Source: Pseudacidovorax intermedius
Lineage (GTDB): Bacteria > Pseudomonadota > Gammaproteobacteria > Burkholderiales > Burkholderiaceae_C
NCBI RefSeq assembly: GCF_003350475.1
Contig: NZ_QQAV01000008.1
Span: 1-64,000, forward strand
Reading direction: 5' to 3'
Length of the DNA stretch: 64,000 bases
Every line of letters starts with the position of its first letter. The stretch's first letter is position 1. The notes beneath the pieces were generated by a model that made no database searches, was not told where the DNA came from, and saw nothing but the letters and a program-made list of their open reading frames with translations. Made by a program: the position numbers and the translations under genes. Shown here one piece after another: positions 26,398-34,656 of the stretch.

Positions 26398-27378
26398 TCA
26401 GTCCACCTTCGCGCCGGTGTCCTTGATCACCTTGCCCCAGCGGCCGATCTCGGTGTCGATCCAGCGGCCGAAGTCCTGCGGCGTTCCTGCGACCACCTCG
26501 AACTCCATCTCTTCCAGCCGGGCCTTGATGTCGGGCATGGCGAGGATGCGCACGAACTCCTCGTTGTAGCGCTTGATGATGTTCGGCGGCGTGCCTCCGG
26601 GCGCCAGGAAGCCTATCCACGACGTGGCCTCGAAATCCTTCAGGCCCGACTCGGCCAGGGTGGGCACGTCGGGTGTGCTGGGAAAGCGCTTGGCGCCGCT
26701 CGTGGCCAGCAGCTTCAGGCGCCCGTCCTTCACGAAGCCCTGCACATTGCCCGGCACGAAGAAACCGGCCTGCACATTGCCGGCCAGCAGGTCGGCCACG
26801 GCCGGGCCCGCGCCGCGGTAGGGCACATGGGTCATCCGGAAGTCGGCGGCCGACTTCATCATCTCCATCGTCAGGTGCGAGGCGCTGCCCATCGACACCG
26901 AGCCATAGGAATACTTGGCCGGATTGGCCTTGGCCTTGGCGATGAAGTCACGCACATCGCGAATGCCCGTGGAAGGATTGACCACCAGGTATTGCGGCGA
27001 CTTCACGGCGAGCACGATGGGCGCCAGGTCCTTGCGCGGGTCGAAGGGCATCTTGTCGAACAGCGTGACGTTGATGGCCAGCGGCCCGTTGTAGCCCACC
27101 AGCAGCGTCTGGCCGTCCGGGGCGGCGCGGGCGACCTCGGCGGCCCCGATGTTGCCGCCGGCGCCGCCCTTGTTCTCGACCACGAAGGGTTGGCCGAAGG
27201 CTTCCTGCAGCTTGGGCGCGACCAGTCGGGCCAGCACGTCGTTCGTGCTGCCGACGATGGGCACGATGATGCGCACCGGCCGACTGGGCTTCCAGTCGGG
27301 GGCAGCGTCGGCGGCCCAGGCCGAGGTGGCGCAGGCCGCGGCCAGCACGGCCAGGGCGAGTGTCTTGGGAATTCGCAT
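26398..27378 (-). CDS. Bug/TctC-family periplasmic solute receptor of the oxygenase cluster
   Basis: The protein has 326 residues from ATG 27378, which follows GGAGACACC. The signal peptide ends near AWAAD, then [44 protein letters not shown] is the Bug signature. The usual Phe/Pro-x-Gly-Gly at the first loop is changed to VGST, so ligand contacts may differ. It lies between oxygenase and dehydrogenase genes, so it probably binds the aromatic or carboxylate substrate of that pathway. Confidence 0.88.
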   Translation of the reverse strand: MRIPKTLALAVLAAACATSAWAADAAPDWKPSRPVRIIVPIVGSTNDVLARLVAPKLQEAFGQPFVVENKGGAGGNIGAAEVARAAPDGQTLLVGYNGPLAINVTLFDKMPFDPRKDLAPIVLAVKSPQYLVVNPSTGIRDVRDFIAKAKANPAKYSYGSVSMGSASHLTMEMMKSAADFRMTHVPYRGAGPAVADLLAGNVQAGFFVPGNVQGFVKDGRLKLLATSGAKRFPSTPDVPTLAESGLKDFEATSWIGFLAPGGTPPNIIKRYNEEFVRILAMPDIKARLEEMEFEVVAGTPQDFGRWIDTEIGRWGKVIKDTGAKVD

Positions 27379-27413
27379 GGTGTCTCCTGTCGTTCGTGGG
27401 GCGAAGGCCGGCT

Positions 27414-28688
27414 TCAGAGGCTGAAGACCGGTTTGCGCGTGCTGTCGGCCAGTTCCGTGCGGGCCCACGCCAGCGGGCTCTGCTCGCGGGGAAGCAGCAC
27501 ACCGGCCGGGCGCACGCGCTGCGCCTGCGAATCGAGGGCCGGCGGTGCCTCGCCCTGTTCAAGGCCCAGCGCCGCTTCATTGAGCATGCGGCGCGCCATC
27601 ACGATGGCCTTGTCGGTGGGCAGCAGGCGCTCGGCTTCGTGATCCTGGATCGGGCCCATGCTCTCCTGCAGCGAATAGTCCTGCGCCGAGAAGCCGAATA
27701 CGCCGCTGTACGAGCGCTGCTCGCGCTGGGCGACGCGGTCGATCATGTAGTCGTTGTCGCGGTTGGCTGCGGGCACGAAGCTGCCCGGGGCCTCGTATTC
27801 CACATGGATGCCCTTGCCGGCGCGCATGGCCTCGAGTTCCTCTTCGCTCAGCGCGCGGTCGGGCCGCCAGTTGATGCTCCAGGCCCAGCAATGGTGGTCG
27901 TCGATGGGCACCCAGACATGACCCGCCAGCGCGTGTTCGCCGAAGGGGGCGATCAGCGTGAACCACGGGAACAGCCACTGCGTGATGCGCCAGTAGTAGG
28001 AGTCCGGCTCGCCGTTGCGCCGGCCGAACAGGCTCAGGCCGAACGGCGTCCTCTCGATCTCGAAGATCACGTTGCCATCGGCCTTGATGTAGTCGAGCGC
28101 CTTGACGCCCTGGTGCATGGGGTCGGAGTCGACCTCGTAGCGATGGACGTACGACACATGCGCCGTGTCGATGCCGCCTTCCATGGCCTGCAGCCAGTTG
28201 CTGTACTGCAGCCGCTTGGAGACGAACACCTGCTCAGGGGGCAGCGTGCACCACTCGACCTCCGGCAGTTCCGGCTGCTGGCCTTCGGGCCCCATGTAGG
28301 CCCACACCACGCCGCCGCGCTCGATGCATGGATAGCCCTTGATGTGCATGCGTGCGCAGGACTGGGGCGAGGAGGGCACGTCCACGCAGTGGCCATCGCC
28401 GTCGAACTTGACGCCGTGATAGGCACAGCGGATGCCGTTCTCCTCGTTGCGGCCGAAGTAGAGCGACACGCCCCGATGCGAGCAGAACTCCCCGATCAAG
28501 CAGGCGCGGCCGTCGGTGTTGCGGAAGGCCAGCAGCTTCTCGCCCAGGAGCTGGACACGCACCTGCGGGCCGTCGGGCTCGGCGATCTCGCTGGACATCA
28601 GGGCCGGCACCCAGTACCGGCGCAGCAGCTCGCCCATGCGGGTACCCGGGCCGACGCGGGTAAGGGTCTCGGACATTTCCTTGTTCAT
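27414..28688 (-). CDS. Rieske non-haem iron oxygenase, phthalate 4,5-dioxygenase-like alpha subunit
   Basis: The protein has 424 residues from ATG 28688 behind GGAGAACAC. The Rieske centre is Cys69-x-His71 and Cys88-x2-His91 (CSHRG and CAYHG). The mononuclear iron site is Asp174, His177 and His182 in GGIDTAHVSYVHR after NW. An N-terminal LLRRYWVPAL is typical of the OhpA/phthalate-dioxygenase branch, which works as alpha-only oligomers with a PDR-type reductase, supplied here at 24629. The substrate cannot be named; an aromatic carboxylate is likely. An IclR regulator is divergent. Confidence 0.9.
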   Translation of the reverse strand: MNKEMSETLTRVGPGTRMGELLRRYWVPALMSSEIAEPDGPQVRVQLLGEKLLAFRNTDGRACLIGEFCSHRGVSLYFGRNEENGIRCAYHGVKFDGDGHCVDVPSSPQSCARMHIKGYPCIERGGVVWAYMGPEGQQPELPEVEWCTLPPEQVFVSKRLQYSNWLQAMEGGIDTAHVSYVHRYEVDSDPMHQGVKALDYIKADGNVIFEIERTPFGLSLFGRRNGEPDSYYWRITQWLFPWFTLIAPFGEHALAGHVWVPIDDHHCWAWSINWRPDRALSEEELEAMRAGKGIHVEYEAPGSFVPAANRDNDYMIDRVAQREQRSYSGVFGFSAQDYSLQESMGPIQDHEAERLLPTDKAIVMARRMLNEAALGLEQGEAPPALDSQAQRVRPAGVLLPREQSPLAWARTELADSTRKPVFSL

Positions 28689-28713
28689 CGTGTGTTCTCC
28701 ATCGTCATAGGAA

Positions 28714-28794
28714 GTCCGTTTGGCGGACATGTATCCATTGTGCGGACTCTTTTGATCATGGTCAACAGATGGTCTTGTTGTCCATCTGATGGAC
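28714..28794. promoter_or_regulatory. Three related palindromic operator candidates between oxygenase and IclR genes
   Basis: GTCCGTTTGGCGGAC (28714-28728) and GTCCATCTGATGGAC (28780-28794) are perfect inverted repeats of the same 15-base layout. A third imperfect copy, ATCCATTGTGCGGAC, lies at 28733-28747. They share GTCC-N7-GGAC with T at position 6. They occupy the divergent region of 149 bases, so the IclR protein encoded at 28838 is the likely binder, controlling both directions. Confidence 0.6.
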
Positions 28795-28837
28795 AATCGG
28801 ATGGTGACAATCCCCGACCCAACACTGGAGTGCTCGC

Positions 28838-29581
28838 TTGGACGCAGAAGAAAAATCGGGTGAGGGCGTACGCGCCGTGGAACGTGCCCTGGACATCCTG
28901 CTGGCCTTCGGGCCGGGCGACCAGGCGCTGACGGCGGGCGAATTGCTCAAGCGGGTGGACCTGAGCCGGCCCACGCTCTACCGGCTGCTGCGCACGCTGG
29001 AGAACAGGGGCTTCATCGTGTCCAGCGGCGAGCCCCAGCGATTTGGATTGGGGGCGTCGGTGGCCCAGTTGGCGCATGTGTGGAGCACCGGCCTCGATGT
29101 GGCGGCGCTGGCCCAGCCCATGCTGCAGGCCTTGTGGGCGCAGACGGGCGAAACCGTCGCGCTGCTGCTGCACCAGGGCGATCACCGTGTCTGCGTCGCC
29201 GAACTGCCCAGCGCCCAGCCGCTGAGTTTCAAGCGCGGTGTCGGCCACCGCGACGTCGTGGCCCGCGGTGCCAGCGGGCGCGTGATCCTGGCGCATCTGC
29301 AGGCACCCGAGGCGCACCTGCCTGCCGGCACTGAGGGCGACGCCCTGCGCCAGCGTCTGCAGCAGGTCCGCGAGCAGGGCTACGAAGTCAGCCGCGACGA
29401 GCTCATCAAGGGTGCGGTGGCGGTGGCCGTGCCGGTCTTCCTGGGCGATGGGCGGGTGATCGGCTCATTGGCCGTCTTCGGGCCCAGCGTTCGGGTCGAT
29501 GCGGCCTGTGTGCGCCGCTTCGTGGAACTGCTCAAGGCACAGTCGGCCCGGCTGTCACAGGCGCTCGGGCGGCGCGGCTGA
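28838..29581 (+). CDS. IclR-family transcriptional regulator
   Basis: The protein has 247 residues from TTG 28838, eight bases after CTGGAG. An N-terminal winged HTH (about 10-70: AVERALDILLAFG, then SRPTLYRLLRTLENRGFI) and a C-terminal effector domain (about 85-245, with GASGRVILAHL and IKGAVAVAVPVF) are the IclR layout. It is divergent from the Rieske oxygenase operon and probably responds to its substrate or a metabolite. Confidence 0.9.
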   Translation: MDAEEKSGEGVRAVERALDILLAFGPGDQALTAGELLKRVDLSRPTLYRLLRTLENRGFIVSSGEPQRFGLGASVAQLAHVWSTGLDVAALAQPMLQALWAQTGETVALLLHQGDHRVCVAELPSAQPLSFKRGVGHRDVVARGASGRVILAHLQAPEAHLPAGTEGDALRQRLQQVREQGYEVSRDELIKGAVAVAVPVFLGDGRVIGSLAVFGPSVRVDAACVRRFVELLKAQSARLSQALGRRG

Positions 29582-29657
29582 GGGGCCGACCCGGTCGACC
29601 GGCGTCCCAGGAACATCGTGCCGGGAGCGTGGGAGGGACGGTTGGTACGCGCCGTCT

Positions 29658-30974
29658 CTAGCGCTGCATCACCTCGCGCAGCGTCACCTCCGCCCCCGTG
29701 TTGCCCCAGCTGTTGCGCACATAACTCAGCACCGCGGCAATGTCCTCATCGCTCAGCACATGGCCGAAGGGCGGCATGCCGTAGGGACGCGGATTGCCCT
29801 CGGTGGCCGGCGGATAGCCGCCGCGCCGCACCACCTGCACCAGGTTCACCGGGTTGGAAAGGTTGATGGCCCGGTTGCCCGCGAGCGGCGGGAAGGCGCC
29901 GGGCTCGCCCTGGCCCTGGTCGCCGTGGCACCAGGCGCATTGCTGGGCATAGATCTTCTCGCCGCGGGCCAGCAGCGATTCGTTGCGGCGCGGTGGTTGG
30001 GCGGGGGCGGGCTGGACGGGCTGCTGCGGCAGCTCCTTCAGGTACAGCGCCATCGCCTGCAGATCCGCGTCGCTCATGTGCTGCGTGCTGCGGTACACCA
30101 CCTCGGCCATGGGGCCCAGCACCGAGCCATGCGCGGTGCGGCCGGTCTTGAGCAGCGCCACGATGTCCTGCAGCGGCCAGCCGGCCACGCCCGCCTCATG
30201 CGGCGCGTCGAGCGCAGGCGCATACCAGTTCTCGCCCGGCAGCACGCCGCCGGCCAGCCCACGGCTCACATCGGTCGCGCCCAGCGTGTTGCGGGCGCCG
30301 TGGCAGGCGATGCAATGGCCCAGGCCCTGCACCAGGTAGGCGCCGCGGTTGTGTTCGGCCGAGCGGCCGGGCTCGGGTACGAACTCGGCCGGCCGGAAAA
30401 ACAGCGCCCGCCACACGGCCAGCGCGGCCTGCGTGTCGTAGGGAAAGCGCAGCGTGTGCGGCCGGTTGGCCTGCGTCACCGGCGGCAGGCTTTGCAGCCA
30501 GGCGAAGAGCGCATCCGAATCCTCGCGCGTGACCTGCGTGAAGCTGGTGTACGGAAAGGCCGGATACAGCAGCCGCCCGTCGCGCGAGCGGCCATGGTGC
30601 AGCGCGCGCCAGAAATGGTCGGCGTTCCACTGGCCGAGGCCGGTGAGCGGGTCGGGCGTGAGGTTGCCGGCGTACAGCGTGCCGAAGGGCGTCTCGATGC
30701 CGCGGCCGCCCGCATATGCGGCGCCGCCGCGGGCGGTGTGGCAGCCGGCGCAGTTGCCGACGATGGCCAGGTAGCGGCCGCGCTCGAGCTGCGCGGCCGA
30801 GGCCGCGGGCGGCGGCAGGTCTTCGCGGATCGGGGCTTCGCCGCGCAGGTTGAGCAGCACCACGGTGGTCGCCAGCGCGGCGAGCACGGCAACCAGGGCC
30901 AGTGCGGTCCACACGGCAACGCGTCGAAAGCCGAAGGGGCGGGCTCCGGTCCCGCCAGCAAGGGGCGCGCTCAT
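29658..30974 (-). CDS. Triheme cytochrome c, alcohol/aldehyde dehydrogenase subunit type
   Basis: The protein has 438 residues with an N-terminal membrane helix (about 17-42) and three haem c sites in order, CAGCH, CIACH and CAWCH. Nearby motifs are NLTPDPLTGLGQWNADHFWRAL and YPAFPYTSFTQVTREDSDALFAWLQSL, as in cytochrome subunits of membrane alcohol, gluconate or isoquinoline dehydrogenases. No flavin, PQQ or molybdenum subunit is beside it, so its electron donor is unknown. It starts at ATG 30974, overlapping the upstream cytochrome stop. It ends convergently with the IclR gene. Confidence 0.85.
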   Translation of the reverse strand: MSAPLAGGTGARPFGFRRVAVWTALALVAVLAALATTVVLLNLRGEAPIREDLPPPAASAAQLERGRYLAIVGNCAGCHTARGGAAYAGGRGIETPFGTLYAGNLTPDPLTGLGQWNADHFWRALHHGRSRDGRLLYPAFPYTSFTQVTREDSDALFAWLQSLPPVTQANRPHTLRFPYDTQAALAVWRALFFRPAEFVPEPGRSAEHNRGAYLVQGLGHCIACHGARNTLGATDVSRGLAGGVLPGENWYAPALDAPHEAGVAGWPLQDIVALLKTGRTAHGSVLGPMAEVVYRSTQHMSDADLQAMALYLKELPQQPVQPAPAQPPRRNESLLARGEKIYAQQCAWCHGDQGQGEPGAFPPLAGNRAINLSNPVNLVQVVRRGGYPPATEGNPRPYGMPPFGHVLSDEDIAAVLSYVRNSWGNTGAEVTLREVMQR

Positions 30975-31747
30975 CGGTGCGCCTCCATGGCGCTGCAGGC
31001 CACCGGCAGGCCCGCGGGCAGGGCGTAGGCGGGTACGGCCTTGTAGTTCACCGGCACCGGCTGCGCCGCCAGCCAACCGGCGACCGCGCGGATGTCCTCG
31101 CTTTTGAGGCGCCGGCCCACCTCGGCCATGCAGTCGGGCGCCAGGGCGCGCCGGTCGCCCGTGACCCAGGCGCCAAGCTGCGAGGCGATGTACAGCCGCG
31201 GCAGCCCCAGCAGTCCCGGGATGCCCGGCTGCACGCCGGTGAGCGCCGGCCCATGGCAGCGCACGCAGGCCGGAATGCCGCGGGCCGCATCGCCATCGAC
31301 CACCAGCGCCCGGCCGCGTGCCAGCTCGGCGGCCGGCAGGTCGGAGGGAGTAGGTGACGGGTAGGGCAGGTCCAGCCCGGCGAAGTACTCGGCCATCTCG
31401 CGCAGGTAGGCGTCGGAGAGCTGGGCCAGCAGGTGGTTCATGTCGGCCTGCTGCCGCCGGCCGTCGCGGAAGCTGCGCAGCTGGTCGTACAGATAGCCCG
31501 CCGGCTTGCCTGCCAGCCGCGGGAAGTAGCCGGAATTGGTCGCCAGGCCCTCGCGGCCATGGCAGGTGGTGCAGGCGGCCATGCGGCGCTGCATCTCGTC
31601 GGCGGCCTGGGCGCTGGTCGCCGTGCCGGCCAGAAGGGCCAGGACCAGCACGGTCAGGCGGGCACGGCGCGGGCGCATGCCCGATTTCCGCGGCGGGGGC
31701 GCCGCCTTCGTTCCGTGGTGTCGTCTCGTCATCGTTGTTGGCTTCAT
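30971..31747 (-). CDS. Diheme cytochrome c, cytochrome c4-like
   Basis: The protein has 258 residues with haem sites CTTCH and CVRCH in two similar domains. FPRLAGKPAGYLYDQLRSFRDGRR after the first and PGIPGLLGLPRLYIASQL after the second are class I c4 features. ATG 31747 has an ACGGAG site; ATG 31678 gives a more usual signal peptide (MRPRRARLTVLVLALLAGTATSAQA). It should be a periplasmic carrier that exchanges electrons with the overlapping triheme cytochrome and an oxidase. Confidence 0.85.
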   Translation of the reverse strand: MKPTTMTRRHHGTKAAPPPRKSGMRPRRARLTVLVLALLAGTATSAQAADEMQRRMAACTTCHGREGLATNSGYFPRLAGKPAGYLYDQLRSFRDGRRQQADMNHLLAQLSDAYLREMAEYFAGLDLPYPSPTPSDLPAAELARGRALVVDGDAARGIPACVRCHGPALTGVQPGIPGLLGLPRLYIASQLGAWVTGDRRALAPDCMAEVGRRLKSEDIRAVAGWLAAQPVPVNYKAVPAYALPAGLPVACSAMEAHR

Positions 31748-31774
31748 GGTCGACTCCGTGGCTGCGTCGCGCCC

Positions 31775-32908
31775 TCAACCCGCCGGCCGGGTGGCGCGGT
31801 GCAGGGCCCGCACCACGTCCGACTGGGTGATGATGCCCACCAGCCGCTTGTCGGCATCGATCACCGGCAGGTGGTGGTGGCCGGCCTCAGCGAACAGCGG
31901 CACCAGCTCGGCGATGCGGCGGTGGCCGCTCACCACGCGCACCTCGCGGGTCATGATCTGGCCGACGGTCTCGGGCTTGTCGGAATGGGTGAGGCCGTCG
32001 CGCCGCAGCAGTGTGCGCAGGCGCTCGCCCACGCCTTCGCGCTGCTCCCAGCCGGCATGGCGCAGGAAGTCGGCCCGCGTCAGGATGCCCACCACGCGCT
32101 GCGAACGATCCACCACCGGCAGGGCCTTCACGCCCCGTGCGCGCATCAGCGTCCAGGCCTCGTCCAGCGGCGTGCCGAACTGCACCGACGCCGGTTCGGG
32201 CGACATCACCTCGGCGCATTGCAGGTGGCCGAAGTTGCGCTCGTAGGCGGCCGATTCGGCGTACTGCAGGATGTTCTGCAGGTCGTCGCTGCTCACGTCC
32301 AGCACCTGGTTGTAGTGGGCCAGTGCCGCGTCCAGGTCGGCGGCGGAAAAGCGGCTGCCCGGGGGCGCGGCGGCCGGGGCCTGCGGCGCATGCGGATAGC
32401 GCCGCCCCGTGAGGCCGTTGTAGAGCATGCCGGCCAGCACCAGCAGCAGCGAATCGACCAGCATCGGAAAGAGCGCGAAGCCGAAGCCCACGCCGCCCAG
32501 CGCCGCCAGCAGCGCCGAGGCGCCGCCCGGCGGATGCAGGCAGCGCAGCGCGAACATCACGGCGATGGCCGCCAGCACCGCCACGGCGCCGGCCCAGGCC
32601 GGGTCGGGAATCAGCAACGCGCAGGCGCTGCCCACCAGCGCCGAGATCGTGTTGCCGCCGACCACGGCCCAGGGCTGGGCCAGGGGGCTCGCCGGCACCG
32701 CAAACACCAGCACCGCGCTGGCGCCCAGCGGGGCCACCAGCCAGGGGGCGCTCATGCCGGTGCGCAGCGCCCACCAGCGGGCGATCAGGGCCGTGAGCAG
32801 GATGCCCAGGCCGGCACCGGCGAAGGCGCGCAGCCGTTCGCGGGCGTCCACCCGGGCGGAGGCGGGACGGAAGCGGGCCGCCAGATCGGCCCAGGAGAGA
32901 GATGGCAT
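31775..32908 (-). CDS. HPP-family membrane protein with C-terminal tandem CBS domains
   Basis: The protein has 377 residues. The N-terminal half (about 25-165) has four to five membrane helices and the name-giving motif RCLHPPGGASALLAALGG. Two CBS domains follow (about 235-295 and 310-372, with MRARGVKALPVVDRSQRVVGILTR). HPP proteins have been linked to nitrite transport in plastids, and CBS pairs bind adenine nucleotides. The bacterial substrate is not settled. It lies 28 bases upstream of the cytochrome genes but need not share their function. Confidence 0.85.
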   Translation of the reverse strand: MPSLSWADLAARFRPASARVDARERLRAFAGAGLGILLTALIARWWALRTGMSAPWLVAPLGASAVLVFAVPASPLAQPWAVVGGNTISALVGSACALLIPDPAWAGAVAVLAAIAVMFALRCLHPPGGASALLAALGGVGFGFALFPMLVDSLLLVLAGMLYNGLTGRRYPHAPQAPAAAPPGSRFSAADLDAALAHYNQVLDVSSDDLQNILQYAESAAYERNFGHLQCAEVMSPEPASVQFGTPLDEAWTLMRARGVKALPVVDRSQRVVGILTRADFLRHAGWEQREGVGERLRTLLRRDGLTHSDKPETVGQIMTREVRVVSGHRRIAELVPLFAEAGHHHLPVIDADKRLVGIITQSDVVRALHRATRPAG

Positions 32909-33078
32909 GGTCACGCAGGCAATGCCGGCGCGCGCGGGTGCCGGCAGGATGAGGCTGGCCGACTCGGAGCGGCCGGTACGGGGCGGTCGTGGCCGCCGCC
33001 CGCATCCTACGTGGCGCACGGCTTTGGTGCATCTGCCCGGGCGCTCGCGGGCGACATCGGCCGGCCCTCGGCATGCGA

Positions 33079-34494
33079 TCAGCTGCAACCATAGGGAATG
33101 AATTCGGTGCGCTGTTCGTCCACCTTGAGCGGCTGGCCGACGAAGGGAAAGGCGCGCTGCGCGCAGTCGCGCCGCTCGCAGACCTTGCAGCCCATGCCGA
33201 TGGGCGTGGCGCGCGCCGGGTCCTGCAGGTCCAGTCCATCGGCATAGACCAGGCGAGGCGCATGCCGGATGTCGCAGCCCAGGCCGATGGCGAAGGTCTG
33301 GCGCGGGGCGCCCCAGCCGCGGCTGCCGCCAGCCACCGTGCGCGCCACCCACAGGCTGGTGCGGCCGTCGGGCATGCGGGCCAGTTGCGGCAGGATGCGC
33401 CCCGGCTGGCTGAAGGCTTCGTACACCGCCCACAGCGGGCAGGTGCCGCCCGTGCGGCTGAAGTGGAAGTGCGTGGCCGACTGCCGCTTGGAGATGTTGC
33501 CCGCCCGGTCCACCCGCACGAAGAAGAAGGGCACGCCCGGCGCACCCGGCCGTTGCAGCGTGCTCAGGCGGTGGCAGGCCGTCTCGAAGCCCACGCCGAA
33601 GCGCAGCGCCAGCAGGTCGATGTCGTGCCGCAGCCGCTCGGCCGCCTCCAGGTACTCGCCATAGGGCAGCAGCAGCGCGCCGGCGAAGTAGTTGGCCAGG
33701 CCGATGCGCGCCAGCCGGCGGGCCGGCGCGTCGGCGTCGAAGGGGGCGTCGGCCGTCAGTGCCGACAGCGTCTCGTCCATCTCCAGGAAGGCCAGCTGCG
33801 TCGCCATCTGGAAGGCCTGCTGCGCCGGTGCCAGCAGCGGCGAGAGGGTCAGCGTGCGGCTGGCCGCGTCGTACTGCCGCTTGCCGCCGATGCCGGTTGC
33901 ATCGGCCTGCGTGACCCGCACGTCGTGCCGCTCGCGCAGGCGCTGCGCCAGCCACGGCGCCATGGCGCCGCCGCGTGCGCGGGTCTGCGCCGCCAGCGAC
34001 TCGGCCGCGCGGTCCAGCGGATCGAAGTGGTTCTTGTGGGAGAAGAAGAAGTCGCGCACCGCCTCGAAGGGCGTGGCCCGCGGCAATCCGAGTTCGGACG
34101 ACCGGTCGTCGCCCAGCCGCAGGGCCATGGTCTCCAGCTGGGCCTGCAGGTCGAGTTGACGGCGGTGCAGCGCGACCAGCGCGCGGCCGAGTGCGGGCAT
34201 CTGGGCGGCCACCTCCTGCATCTCGGGCAGGCTGACCGGCTCGGCCGCATCGGCCAGGGCCTCGCGCAGGCCGGCCACGAGGCGCGCCTCGTCGTCTTCG
34301 GAGAAGGCCTGGATGTCGACGCCCAACGTGCGGTTCAGCCGCAGCAGCACTGCCACGGTGAGGGGGCGCTGGTTCTGCTCCAGCTGGTTGAGGTAGCTGG
34401 GCGACAGGCCAAGCGCCTGTGCCATCGCGATCTGCGAGAGGCCGCGCTCGGCCCGCAGCTTGCGCAGGCGCACGCCCATGAAGCTCTTCTTCAT
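33079..34494 (-). CDS. XRE-family regulator with DUF2083-like C-terminus, RamB/PrpR-like
   Basis: The protein has 471 residues from ATG 34494 (ATG 34479 possible). An XRE helix-turn-helix lies at about 8-60 ([20 protein letters not shown]), then a long metabolite-sensing region, and a C-terminal cysteine group CKVCERRDC. Related RamB/PrpR proteins control propionate or acetate use, and PrpR of mycobacteria has been reported to bind CoA esters and an Fe-S cluster. It is divergent from prpC, so it most likely regulates the methylcitrate genes. The stop is followed by about 170 bases without a gene. Confidence 0.85.
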   Translation of the reverse strand: MKKSFMGVRLRKLRAERGLSQIAMAQALGLSPSYLNQLEQNQRPLTVAVLLRLNRTLGVDIQAFSEDDEARLVAGLREALADAAEPVSLPEMQEVAAQMPALGRALVALHRRQLDLQAQLETMALRLGDDRSSELGLPRATPFEAVRDFFFSHKNHFDPLDRAAESLAAQTRARGGAMAPWLAQRLRERHDVRVTQADATGIGGKRQYDAASRTLTLSPLLAPAQQAFQMATQLAFLEMDETLSALTADAPFDADAPARRLARIGLANYFAGALLLPYGEYLEAAERLRHDIDLLALRFGVGFETACHRLSTLQRPGAPGVPFFFVRVDRAGNISKRQSATHFHFSRTGGTCPLWAVYEAFSQPGRILPQLARMPDGRTSLWVARTVAGGSRGWGAPRQTFAIGLGCDIRHAPRLVYADGLDLQDPARATPIGMGCKVCERRDCAQRAFPFVGQPLKVDEQRTEFIPYGCS

Positions 34495-34514
34495 GCGCGC
34501 GGCCTTAAGAAAGC

Positions 34515-34607
34515 GATTCGCAGGATTCGCAGATTTGCCGATTTCGTTCGCACCGATTCGCCTTTTCAGTCCTGGTGGGAGGGCGTCATTCTGCGTAGAT
34601 TGCGAAG
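34515..34607. promoter_or_regulatory. Repeated TTCGCA/TTTGC sites between regulator and prpC
   Basis: GATTCGCAG occurs twice in tandem (34515-34523 and 34524-34532). ATTTGCCG (34533) and GATTCGCC (34555-34562) are variants, and TTGCGAAG at 34600-34607 is the opposite orientation. RamB/PrpR proteins bind short TTTGCAAA-like sequences, so these are good operator candidates for the divergent XRE-family regulator. Confidence 0.5.
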
Positions 34608-34656
34608 CCTTGCAAGCTGGCGTTTCGCCGCTGCGCACCGTCAGGAGACCCGCCCC

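Noticed and set aside
29582-29657. Terminator between the convergent IclR and triheme cytochrome genes
   Set aside because: CCGGTCGACCGG is palindromic, but no T-run follows on either strand, so a terminator is not supported.
29658-31778. One 706-residue fused cytochrome
   Set aside because: The upstream part of this frame is the shadow of the diheme gene. ATG 30974 gives a normal triheme protein with an N-terminal membrane helix.
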